Shown here: in pieces, positions 1-9,069 of the stretch
Position numbering within the stretch: position 1 is the stretch's first letter
Layout: each line of letters opens with the position of its first letter
NCBI RefSeq assembly: GCF_024171605.1
Contig: NZ_JALKAA010000002.1
Location: forward strand, 744,001 to 808,000
DNA: 64,000 nt
Direction: 5' to 3'
Source: Pontibacter sp. HSC-36F09
Lineage (GTDB): Bacteria > Bacteroidota > Bacteroidia > Cytophagales > Hymenobacteraceae
Notes under the pieces: model-generated
The model's database searches: none
What the model was told of the DNA's origin: nothing
What the model saw: the letters and a program-made list of their open reading frames with translations, nothing else
Program-made: the position numbers and the translations under genes

Positions 1-382
1 TGTTGAGCAGAATGTAGACGATCAAATAAAAAGAAGGTATAAACAGCAACAGGTAGATGGGAAACGAGTACAGCCAGCCGACCAGGTACTTCTCGAACTG
101 AGACGCCGGCAAGGTCAGAAAAGCGATCGCCTTCTTCTTATCGCCCAGTTGCGCAAATACGGTGCTTGAAAACACCATACCTGCCCCCATGATAAAGAAC
201 AGGAAAAAGATAGACTGCTCTGTAGCCAACATAGGCCTGGACGCCATATAACTGGCCATGCCGATGATAAGAAACATGGCGCCGAGTAGCACAGCCAGTG
301 ACATCAGGTAGGTTTTGTAGTGCTCCACTGTATGCTTGCGAAACAGCAGCGCAAAGCGGCTCAGGTTAAAGTGATTGTTCAT
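1..382 (-). CDS. ABC transporter permease, partial (C-terminus beyond left edge)
   Basis: The reverse strand from the ATG at 382 reads an open frame of about 127 codons to the window edge. It begins MNNHFNLSRFALLFRKHTVE and then shows alternating hydrophobic stretches (LMSLAVLLGAMFLIIGMA, FFLFFIMGAGMVF, a segment around YLVGWLYSFPIYLLLF), so it is a membrane protein with at least three spans in the visible part. Its start overlaps the 3' end of the upstream ABC ATPase gene by 17 bp, which points to translational coupling and to a role as the membrane subunit of that exporter. The family is probably ABC-2 type; the transported substrate cannot be told. The C-terminal part is outside the window. 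Confidence 0.75.
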   Translation of the reverse strand, partial: MNNHFNLSRFALLFRKHTVEHYKTYLMSLAVLLGAMFLIIGMASYMASRPMLATEQSIFFLFFIMGAGMVFSSTVFAQLGDKKKAIAFLTLPASQFEKYLVGWLYSFPIYLLLFIPSFYLIVYILLN

Positions 383-1220
383 AGTGAGGTCTTTGAAGGA
401 TTTCGGTTACAGATGTATTGCCACTGGTGATGGCGTTGAAGAGCAGTTCCATGTCTACTTTGCTGTAGTTGCCCATCACGTTTAGCAGAATGGCCTGCCT
501 GCCACGCAGCGCATCTTCAGCATAAAGAGCATTATGGGCTTCGGATTCAGGTATGGTCGTGAAAGTGAGTCGTTCACTGATCGTATCAAGCGACTCATTC
601 AGCACGATCTCCCGGTCGTGCACCACCACCAATGTATCGATCAGGCTGTCGAGGTCGCGCACCTGGTGGGTGGAGATGATGATGCAGCGATTCTCGGTGA
701 GGGCAGAGGCAATGATGCGGCGGAACTGTACCTTGGAAGGTATATCCAGGCCATTGGTCGGTTCGTCCATGATCAGCACGCTGGTGTTGGTGGCAAGGCC
801 GAAGGCGATGATGGCCTTCTTCTGCTGACCAAACGACATTTTGCTGAACACAGCGTGCGCTGGCACCTCAAACTCGGAAAGGTAACGGTAAAAGGCCTCT
901 TCGTCGAAGAGGGGATAGAAGGGCGCCGTGTTCGCCACAAATTGCCTGGCTGTTAGTGACGGCATGTAGATTTCTTCCGGAATGAAATAGAGATCCCCGA
1001 GCATAGCCGGCTGGCGCTTGTGCGAATCGAATCCGTTTACCTGACAAGTGCCCTCCAGAGGAGAAACCAGCCCGACCATGTTCTTGAGCAGTGTGGACTT
1101 GCCCGCTCCGTTCTTGCCCAGTAGCCCGTAAATATGGCCCTCCTGCAGCGTTAGGTTCAGGTTCCGGAACAGCAGCGACTTGCGGCTATACCCGAAACTA
1201 AGGTTCTTGATCTCAATCAT
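366..1220 (-). CDS. ABC transporter ATP-binding protein
   Basis: Single nucleotide-binding domain of about 284 residues that would energise the permease encoded just downstream. The Walker A motif GKNGAGKST follows the N-terminus, a signature-like FGQQKKAIIA replaces canonical LSGGQ, and Walker B is VLIMDEPTNGLD followed by the switch His in ISTHQ. A longer frame opens at an ATG at 1256, but that codon lies inside the operator and at the predicted transcription start, so MIEIKNLSFG at 1220 is the better start. The C-terminal 80 residues after the ATPase core are typical of the regulatory tails of YtrB/GntR-linked exporters. The gene has its own promoter and an inverted-repeat operator of YtrA type; no GntR regulator gene is visible beside it. 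Confidence 0.85.
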   Translation of the reverse strand: MIEIKNLSFGYSRKSLLFRNLNLTLQEGHIYGLLGKNGAGKSTLLKNMVGLVSPLEGTCQVNGFDSHKRQPAMLGDLYFIPEEIYMPSLTARQFVANTAPFYPLFDEEAFYRYLSEFEVPAHAVFSKMSFGQQKKAIIAFGLATNTSVLIMDEPTNGLDIPSKVQFRRIIASALTENRCIIISTHQVRDLDSLIDTLVVVHDREIVLNESLDTISERLTFTTIPESEAHNALYAEDALRGRQAILLNVMGNYSKVDMELLFNAITSGNTSVTEILQRPHYEQSL

Positions 1221-1232
1221 TTGTATTTGTTT

Positions 1233-1258
1233 TAGTGTATTAGTTACATAGTACACTA
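1233..1258. promoter_or_regulatory. Inverted repeat resembling a YtrA/GntR operator
   Basis: TAGTGTA (1233-1239) and TACACTA (1252-1258) form a perfect 7-bp inverted repeat with a 12-bp spacer. It sits directly downstream of the -7 box of the ABC operon promoter, where a bound repressor would block transcription. From memory, YtrA-family GntR regulators of ABC exporters bind AGTGTA...TACACT with a spacer of similar length, so assignment to that family is an inference from half-site and context. Confidence 0.6.
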
Positions 1259-1289
1259 CAAATGTATATATAGTTTTATCAATACCAAA
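1259..1289 (-). promoter_or_regulatory. Bacteroidota-type promoter of the ABC exporter operon
   Basis: Read on the minus strand, TTTG (1289-1286) is followed after exactly 19 bp by TACATTTG (1266-1259). This is the Bacteroidota primary-sigma consensus TTTG-N19-TAnnTTTG without a mismatch. Transcription would start near 1252, within the operator-like inverted repeat. Confidence 0.75.
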
Positions 1290-1440
1290 TTATTTTTTAA
1301 AATATTTAGATAAGGGTATATAAGCTTAAGATGAAGCAGTTGGGATAACAGTGGGTCTGCTTTTTACCATTATCCGGGGATTCAGGAGAATTGAAAAACA
1401 ATGAAAGGAGGTGAGGCTTATAAATCAGTTATACCTATAC

Positions 1441-1665
1441 CTAGGAAGAGGTGTGATTAGAAAGGGCCAGGTATACCTGCTCCGCATCCTGCTTCTCGAA
1501 TATTTTCTGGGAGGCTCCGAAGTCAAGCACAAGTTTGGCGGTTTGCTGCTCCGTTTCTGGTTTAAAATAAGCGTAGCACAGTTTGCCCACATCCAGCAGG
1601 AAGGTAGCACGTGTAGCGCCGCTGCCGAGCTGAATGCTTATAAAGTTGCTGTTATCGTGCTGCAT
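1441..1665 (-). CDS. Small hypothetical protein downstream of the CvpA-CAP gene
   Basis: An open frame of 74 codons from ATG 1665, 30 bp past the stop of the CvpA-CAP gene on the same strand and so possibly its operon partner. The product starts MQHDNSNFISIQLGSGATR and has mixed hydrophobic and charged residues (FLLDVGKLCYAYF, LVLDFGASQKIFEKQDAEQV) like a small folded cytoplasmic protein, with no signal peptide or membrane span. I do not recognise the family. It could be a chance frame, but composition and position favour a gene. Confidence 0.5.
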   Translation of the reverse strand: MQHDNSNFISIQLGSGATRATFLLDVGKLCYAYFKPETEQQTAKLVLDFGASQKIFEKQDAEQVYLALSNHTSS

Positions 1666-1695
1666 GGCTATACCTGGGTTCTGCTCAGGTATACG

Positions 1696-2652
1696 TTAGT
1701 TTCGGAATTTCTGCGTGATCATCAAGCCATGCTCTTTGCTCTGCAGCACGCCTATACCTACCCGCCCAAAGCGCAGGTGCAGGATGTTGGCCCGGTGGCC
1801 AGGCGATTCCATTAGCCCTTCGTGGGCAATGGCAAGGGTAGGGGCCAGGGCCAGGTTCTCGCCAGCTGCCCTGAACGGAATATGGGCAGCCCGGATTCTG
1901 TCCGCTGCACTGGCTCCCTCCGGCGAGACATGCGAAAAATAGCCGCGCGAGAACATATCAGCTGCATGTTGCCGGGCAATCCTGGTAAGGGCCGTATCCG
2001 CCTGCAAAGGCTGCAGTCCTTTGGCAATGCGTTCCTCGTTCAGCATTTCGAGCATGTGGGCCTCCAATGCCGGTTGTGGCTCGTAGTCATCGGTCTTGAA
2101 GGGTAACTCGATAAACTCTTCCGTTTTCGTCGCAATAGTGAGTTCGTTGAGGGTACGCTCCGCCACCCGGTCAAACACGGAGGTCAGTTCATCTTCTGCC
2201 AGATGGGTATAATTGCCAAAGCGGCCTGCTACTCTGCTTTCGTGCACATAGGTCTGAAAGCGCTCCGGAATTGGAAGCAACAGCAGCAGAACGGAAATGA
2301 TGGCAATGGTGATGGTGCCACTCAGCACACCCGGCAGGGCGCCAAGTGCTTTGTTCACGGGGTGGGTGTGCAGCTCGTCTGAGAACAGATCCAGGACAAG
2401 TGACCCGATGAACTGAATGAGCATACTCGAGAGCACCGCAATGACAAAAAAGGAGATGGGCGGAATCCAGTACACATTCCAGTCGGTGGCACGGCTGAGC
2501 CAGTCGGCGAGCGTAGGGTATAGCCGGAAACTCAGCACCAGACTGCCCACCCACCGCACCAGATCCAGCAGACTGAAGGCAAAACCACGGCGCCAGCCCA
2601 TGTAGGCACTAACCAGCACAATCAGTATCAGAAGAAAGTCAAGGGCGTTCAT
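1696..2652 (-). CDS. CvpA-family membrane protein fused to a CAP (SCP-like) domain
   Basis: The N-terminal 165 residues hold four hydrophobic segments of the colicin V production (CvpA) type, starting MNALDFLLILIVLVSAYMGW with the family's Gly-Trp-Arg-Arg turn. After a charged linker, residues about 195-318 form a CAP/SCP-like domain: MLNEERIAKGLQPLQ, the His in RQHAADMFSRGYFSHVSP, the AGENLA motif and ESPGHRANIL, which match the family's conserved His-Glu-His set. The cell would expose the CAP domain to the periplasm, anchored by the CvpA part. CvpA proteins are linked to envelope processes and CAP domains often to the cell surface, but no reaction can be assigned. The ATG at 2652 is preferred over an adjacent in-frame TTG. 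Confidence 0.85.
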   Translation of the reverse strand: MNALDFLLILIVLVSAYMGWRRGFAFSLLDLVRWVGSLVLSFRLYPTLADWLSRATDWNVYWIPPISFFVIAVLSSMLIQFIGSLVLDLFSDELHTHPVNKALGALPGVLSGTITIAIISVLLLLLPIPERFQTYVHESRVAGRFGNYTHLAEDELTSVFDRVAERTLNELTIATKTEEFIELPFKTDDYEPQPALEAHMLEMLNEERIAKGLQPLQADTALTRIARQHAADMFSRGYFSHVSPEGASAADRIRAAHIPFRAAGENLALAPTLAIAHEGLMESPGHRANILHLRFGRVGIGVLQSKEHGLMITQKFRN

Positions 2653-2924
2653 CAAATGCTTTTAGTGGTGTGGGTATATGCTTGGTAAAAGTTAATAAAA
2701 GGATGCAACACAGGTATAGTACCGTTCCCAGATTTCCGGTTTGTAAAGTCTGTCGTCTGAAATCCCTTTTCTTGTTCCTTCTTACGATTAGGCAGAAAGT
2801 AATGGTTATGAGGGTAGTTATTGATCATAATAAATCAGATATGGCACGACTCTTTCCAGGCTTTCTGCGTAGACGGAAAAGTCCTGAAAAGGACATCATC
2901 AGCTACCTAAGTTAGAAAATCCTT

Positions 2925-5069
<2,145 letters not shown>

Positions 5070-5093
5070 TAATCAATTTAAATAAAAACAACC

Positions 5094-5375
5094 ATGGAAC
5101 TGAACATTAAACACAATAAAGAATACCAGCAGTTTACCGCCAGTCTGGGCGAAGAAGATGCTGAACTTGCTTACGCCACTCCTTCTGAAGAAGTGATGGA
5201 CTTTACGCACACTTTTGTGCCAGAGTCGGCACGGGGCAAAGGCGTAGCGAACAAGCTGATTGAGGAAGGCCTTTGCTACGCAGAGGAGAACGGGAAGAAA
5301 GTGATTGCTACCTGCCCGGTTGTAAAAAAATTCATCGACAGAAACGCGAACTATCAGAAGTTGTTACAGGAATAG
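5094..5375 (+). CDS. Small GNAT-family N-acetyltransferase (YidJ-like)
   Basis: A 93-residue protein of the compact GNAT group (Acetyltransf_CG type). The acetyl-CoA binding motif A is visible as HTFVPESARGKGVANKLIEE, with R/Q-x-x-G-x-G/A represented by ARGKGVA, followed by GKKVIATCPVVKKFIDRN, the usual C-terminal signature of this subfamily. The substrate is unknown for the family. It lies 24 bp after glgX and is closed by a strong bidirectional terminator. Confidence 0.85.
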   Translation: MELNIKHNKEYQQFTASLGEEDAELAYATPSEEVMDFTHTFVPESARGKGVANKLIEEGLCYAEENGKKVIATCPVVKKFIDRNANYQKLLQE

Positions 5376-5394
5376 CCTGTACGCAGTTAAAGAG

Positions 5395-5437
5395 AAAGGT
5401 ATAGCCAGTCTGTTAACAGGCTGGCTATACCTTTTTG
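5395..5437. terminator. Bidirectional terminator built from an inverted pair of the GGTATAG word
   Basis: AAAGGTATAGCCAG (5395-5408) pairs with CTGGCTATACCTTT (5421-5434), a perfect 14-bp stem with a 12-nt loop, followed by a T run on the plus strand. It lies between the convergent GNAT gene and the 5440 gene. The genome-wide AGGTATAG word forms the stem itself. Confidence 0.85.
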
Positions 5438-5439
5438 TG

Positions 5440-5721
5440 TCAGGATTTATAGCGCGCTATGTAGGCGATGGCTGAAAGGACCAGGGGGTGCTTGGCCTGC
5501 ATTTTCTCGATGAGTTGCTCCATTACAAGGTAATCACTGACCGCCGTGCTGATTTCACCGCAGAGCAGCAGGTACTTATACCTGATGACGCTGATGTAGC
5601 ACTTATCATCATTGTGAAGCATAAAGTTGCAGATGTTCAGGTATAGTTCCTGAGCCGCTTTATCGCTCAGGTCGATGTTTAAAGTATCTTTTATCGCTTT
5701 TCTGGCGCTTTTCTTTTGCAT
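5440..5721 (-). CDS. Hypothetical protein
   Basis: About 93 residues from MQKKSARKAIKDTLNIDLS, mostly helical in appearance, with no signal peptide. I do not recognise the family. In-frame ATGs also exist at 5739 and 5772, giving up to 110 residues; the hydrophobic extra N-terminus looks less natural, so 5721 was chosen with low certainty. It ends at the shared terminator with the GNAT gene. Confidence 0.6.
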   Translation of the reverse strand: MQKKSARKAIKDTLNIDLSDKAAQELYLNICNFMLHNDDKCYISVIRYKYLLLCGEISTAVSDYLVMEQLIEKMQAKHPLVLSAIAYIARYKS

Positions 5722-5943
5722 AATAGTAGGAGGATTCATGCAAGCTGGCATGCTGAGGTATAGAGCGGCCATACAGCCGGATAAAGCACAAGCAAGGTTT
5801 ACCGGATAGAAATACCGGTAGAGGCGCTTGCCAGGAGTTGGCGGGCTAAGCGAACGGGAGTGTTCTATTAGGGTCGGGTAAGGTATAGGGCTAATGTGGC
5901 AGCCGCACCGGCCGGGGCGCCAGTGGCCAGTACGCCTGGTATG

Positions 5944-6477
5944 CTATTGTTTCACGAGCTGTATCTCGCAGTGAAGGCGAATTTCGTCGCTCACCACTAC
6001 GCTGCCGGCTTCAGTGACGGCATCCCAATTTAGACCGAATTCTTTTCGTTTGATCTTGCCCTCCACACTGAAACCTGCTTTGGTCTGACCGTAGGGGTCT
6101 ACCACGGTGCCGTGATATTCCACATCCAGCGTAATGGGCCGTGTGGTGCCGCGGATGGTGAGGTCTCCTTGTAGCTTCTCGAAGCCTGGTTTCAGCTCAT
6201 CGTAGTTTTTGCCTTCAAACCGCACCTCTCCATGATTATCGGCATCAAAGAAATCGGCCGATTTTAGGTGCGTGTCGCGTTGCTCGTTGTTGGTGCTGAT
6301 CGAATTCACATCGGCTGTGAACACAATCTTTTTGGTGCTGTGAAAGTCCTCGCCATCGGTATCAACTTCCACATTGAACTTCTCGAAATAGCCGGTCACT
6401 GTCGTGATCATGAGGTGACGTACTTTGAACTGCACTTCGCTGTGCGTGGGATCTACAATCCATTTAGTTGTTGCCAT
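5944..6477 (-). CDS. YceI family protein
   Basis: A 177-residue YceI-like protein: a lipocalin-like barrel that in characterised members binds polyisoprenoid lipids. Typical landmarks are WIVDPTHSEVQFKVRHLMI at the N-terminus, the run HLKSADFFDADNHGEVRF, and GDLTIRGTTRPITLDVEY followed by FGLNWD. It lacks a signal peptide (MATTKWIVDPTHS), so this copy is probably cytoplasmic, unlike the periplasmic E. coli protein. It stands as a single gene; paralogues of this type are often stress-induced in Bacteroidota, but no regulator is visible here. Confidence 0.9.
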   Translation of the reverse strand: MATTKWIVDPTHSEVQFKVRHLMITTVTGYFEKFNVEVDTDGEDFHSTKKIVFTADVNSISTNNEQRDTHLKSADFFDADNHGEVRFEGKNYDELKPGFEKLQGDLTIRGTTRPITLDVEYHGTVVDPYGQTKAGFSVEGKIKRKEFGLNWDAVTEAGSVVVSDEIRLHCEIQLVKQ

Positions 6478-6575
6478 AGGTATACGTGTTTTAGCTGCTC
6501 AATTAATACATGACTGCTGGTGCCTTTAACATACTGCTTACATGGTAATATGGTTATAATCTGATAGTTATTCTG

Positions 6576-7040
6576 TCATCGTATAGCTGGCATGTTGGGT
6601 TCTGAACCTGTCTTGAAGGTGGCCACGGCTGTTTTTTGGTGGAAGAGCGTGAGCACATCGCCCGCGATCTCGTAGGAGTCGACCTTCTTGAGCACGGCCA
6701 TCAGCAGGTTTTCCTGCTCTATGATCGGGCACATGGCTCGGGTGGTGGCCAGATTGGTGAGCTGCAGGGAACCTTTATTCAGGCTATACCTGCCCATCAG
6801 GCGGTTGCAACCCGTGAAGCCCGTTAACTCATTTTCACCTGCCTCGAAGCGTATGTAAGCCGTCTGGTTTTCGGGGTTATCTTCAAACTGCTGGTCCTGC
6901 AGGGAAAGCAGTATCCAGTAAGAACTTTTGAGTTCTGTGTCTCCCTCAACGCCGTAACGTCTGTTTTTCTCGCTCAGGTTACAGGCGCTCAGGCAAACAA
7001 GAAGTAGTAACACCCAGCTGTAGTGTAATATTTTTTTCAT
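6576..7040 (-). CDS. META-domain (HslJ-like) lipoprotein
   Basis: A 154-residue lipoprotein with a signal sequence (KKILHYSWVLLLLVCLSAC) and a lipobox LSAC, so it should be anchored in the envelope. The mature part carries the META fold signature: YWILLSLQDQQF, FTGCNRLMGRYSL and LATTRAMCPIIEQENLLMAVLKKVDSYEI. Proteins with this domain (HslJ) are linked to heat-shock and novobiocin tolerance in E. coli; the biochemical role is unknown. A single gene by spacing. Confidence 0.88.
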   Translation of the reverse strand: MKKILHYSWVLLLLVCLSACNLSEKNRRYGVEGDTELKSSYWILLSLQDQQFEDNPENQTAYIRFEAGENELTGFTGCNRLMGRYSLNKGSLQLTNLATTRAMCPIIEQENLLMAVLKKVDSYEIAGDVLTLFHQKTAVATFKTGSEPNMPAIR

Positions 7041-7133
7041 AGTGTCTTATCAAAGAGCTTGCGCTATACCTGTGCTTTGTCCGGGTATGGAATAGCATAC
7101 GCATAAGCGCACAATAAGGTAGCTTGTTGGTGT

Positions 7134-7170
7134 AAAGCAGGAAGTCCACCAGGCAGGTGGACTTCGCTTT
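7134..7170 (-). terminator. Hairpin downstream of the low-complexity protein gene
   Basis: GAAGTCCACC (7141-7150) pairs with GGTGGACTTC (7156-7165), extended by AAAGC/GCTTT with one bulge. It begins 5 bp beyond the stop of the gene ending at 7176. The downstream T run on the minus strand is weak, so it may be a terminator or an mRNA-stabilising 3' hairpin. Confidence 0.5.
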
Positions 7171-7175
7171 AGGTT

Positions 7176-8063
7176 TTATTTCTGATAACCGCGAACTCCG
7201 GGTCCATAATTGGTGATGGGGGAGTTGGCCGAGTAATCAGGGCCGGAGGGGTAGCCATAGCCGCGCGGGCTGCGGCTTGGAGAGTCATCCTGGCCTGAAC
7301 GGCTGTGTCTTGCCATGCGATTAGCCTCGTGGTGGTCATTGCGACCTTCGCGGTTACTGTTGCGGTGCTCGTAGTTGCTGCCATACTGCTGGCCGTAGTC
7401 ATTGTCGCTGCTACTGCGGCTGTGTTCCCCACGGTCGTAGTAGCTGTCGTCCAGGTTTTCAGGATTGTCAATAGTTCTGCGTCCGTCCTGCCGGCCGTGT
7501 GCGTAGTTGTAGCGCTCATCCGTACCATACTGGTCGAAGCGACGACCGTGGCCGGTCTGGCGGTAACTGTTTTCCTGCCGCTCATAGCGACGGTTGGCAT
7601 GGTCTACATCGCTCTCTCTGCGCCAATCGGTGTCGCGGTCACGCTCGTAGCCTCCCTGGCGCTTGTAATTCATGTAAGGGTTCGGGTCTCCATAATGGTA
7701 ATGGTCGCCTTGCGAACTTCTGCTGCCTGAGCCATAGTTGTAGTTGTCTCTTTCACGGTTGCTGTAAGAGCTGCCGCTGTCCCACTCGTTCTGGTGCATT
7801 TGCCCCTGGGTATGGCGGTTGTCCTGGTCGCGGTTGCTGCGCCAGCTGCTGGCCCCGTAGCCGCCTCCCGGTCCGGAAGAAGAGCCGCCATAGTTTCGGC
7901 CCTGGCTACTTACGTTGCGGTACGTCTGGCCCTGGTCCGGCATGCCATAGTAATTGCCTCTGTTCTCGTAGCGGCTTTGGTAGTTCGATAGGTTATCACT
8001 GTCACCGGAGCGGTGGCCGCGGTTACGGTTGTCGCTGTCGTAATTTCTTTCGTTGTGTCTCAT
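7176..8063 (-). CDS. Low-complexity Tyr/Asn/Arg/Ser/Gly-rich disordered protein
   Basis: About 295 residues, almost entirely polar and aromatic (Arg, Asp, Asn, Ser, Gly, Tyr), with hardly any aliphatic residues and no signal peptide or membrane span. Blocks such as NYYGMPDQGQTYRN, RRYERQENSYRQTGHGRRFD and HGRQDGRRTIDNPENLDD recur without a strict repeat unit. The composition resembles stress-associated SWFGD-like or RNA-granule-type intrinsically disordered proteins, but I cannot name a family. The ATG at 8063 (MRHNERNYDSDN) was chosen because the longer frame would need a TTG at 8141. Long open frames on the opposite strand are by-products of the biased codons. Confidence 0.75.
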   Translation of the reverse strand: MRHNERNYDSDNRNRGHRSGDSDNLSNYQSRYENRGNYYGMPDQGQTYRNVSSQGRNYGGSSSGPGGGYGASSWRSNRDQDNRHTQGQMHQNEWDSGSSYSNRERDNYNYGSGSRSSQGDHYHYGDPNPYMNYKRQGGYERDRDTDWRRESDVDHANRRYERQENSYRQTGHGRRFDQYGTDERYNYAHGRQDGRRTIDNPENLDDSYYDRGEHSRSSSDNDYGQQYGSNYEHRNSNREGRNDHHEANRMARHSRSGQDDSPSRSPRGYGYPSGPDYSANSPITNYGPGVRGYQK

Positions 8064-8183
8064 AGTTTTAAGTGTTTTGGGTTGATGTACCTTCTGCCTT
8101 ATAAACGGGCTTTGGGCCGGAGTGTTCTCTTCGTTCGCCAATACCGGCGGCGGCTTTCCGTAAGCTGCACAGCGGTCAATTTG

Positions 8184-8876
8184 CTATACCTGTCTACCTG
8201 TCCTCTCTGTTTCGATCACAAAAGGCCCATGTGCTATACGGCCGGAGCCCGGAGCCTGCACCTGCATACGCAAGGGCATCGGTAGGGCCGGGTTCTGCGT
8301 GGGAAACCAAGGCCTTTGCTCCTGCACCACAATAAAAAGGCCCTCCGCATCGCCCACAGCTTCGAACAAAGCAGTGGTCGATTTCCAGCGGGGGAGATCA
8401 AATCTCTCGCGGAGTTCCTGTGCAAATCCCGCCACATCTGTTACCGGTAGCCCCACTTCGGCTATACCTGTCAGTTGCGCTGAACCAAAAGTAGTGCTGC
8501 TTGGAGGAGTAGTACGATGAGCGATGAACTCCAGCAGATTGAATTCGGGATCATAGAAATAGAGTGCATTCGCCCGCCAGCTTTCATGTTCGACTACGGG
8601 AGAAGCAGCGCCGGGAGCATGCAGGAACGCCACCCGATCCCGCAGCCACGAAGCAGCTTCCATAATCCTGTTGCCAGGTACATGAAACGCCAGATGATAG
8701 CCACCATTTTTCGGTGCTTCTGCTTCTGCAGTCCGGATGGTCAGCGTGCTATACCCTGCCTGCACGCTAAACGACTCGTCGTCTTCTGACAGCAGGGGAA
8801 AACCGAGCAATTGTGTGTAAAATGCTTTCTGCTCTTCTGGTTGGCTGGTTTTCAGTTCAAGTGCGGTTATTTTCAT
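8184..8876 (-). CDS. VOC family (glyoxalase-like) protein, two-domain
   Basis: A 230-residue protein with two vicinal-oxygen-chelate modules. The first starts MKITALELKTSQPEEQKAFY and contains YHLAFHVPGNRI and LYFYDPEFNLLEFI, with the usual His and Glu metal ligands; the second (IAEVGLPVTDVAGFAQELRE to FIVVQEQRPWFPT) is degenerate and lacks an obvious Glu. The family includes glyoxalases, dioxygenases and antibiotic-binding proteins, and substrate cannot be inferred. The ATG at 8876 is preferred over the adjacent GTG at 8879. Confidence 0.85.
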   Translation of the reverse strand: MKITALELKTSQPEEQKAFYTQLLGFPLLSEDDESFSVQAGYSTLTIRTAEAEAPKNGGYHLAFHVPGNRIMEAASWLRDRVAFLHAPGAASPVVEHESWRANALYFYDPEFNLLEFIAHRTTPPSSTTFGSAQLTGIAEVGLPVTDVAGFAQELRERFDLPRWKSTTALFEAVGDAEGLFIVVQEQRPWFPTQNPALPMPLRMQVQAPGSGRIAHGPFVIETERTGRQV

Positions 8877-9069
8877 CACGATGCTTCATAAGGTAACAGT
8901 AGTAAGGGGTATACGCGGGATGAAGTAACTCAGACGGTGCTTCTAACAAAACGGTGTATATGTGGTTGATATGTAGAGAATAACAGCGGTTTCAATGCGA
9001 ATTCATGAACCCTTCGATATTGGTTCCGTTAAATACTATCTGGAAATCAATCAAAAAAAGCAGAGAGTC

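Noticed and set aside
1221..1256. Longer start for the ABC ATPase at ATG 1256
   Set aside because: That codon lies in the operator next to the -7 box, before any likely mRNA leader.
2670..2915. 81-codon plus-strand frame before glgX, or a 24-residue frame from ATG 2841
   Set aside because: No protein-like pattern and no ribosome site; the stretch is a divergent promoter region.
7305..8065. Plus-strand frames of 141 and 188 codons rich in Ala/Val or Cys/Ser
   Set aside because: They mirror the biased codons of the low-complexity gene on the minus strand.
8995..9069. N-terminal extension of catalase from ATG 8995
   Set aside because: The 25 extra residues do not resemble catalase N-termini; the alternative cannot be excluded.
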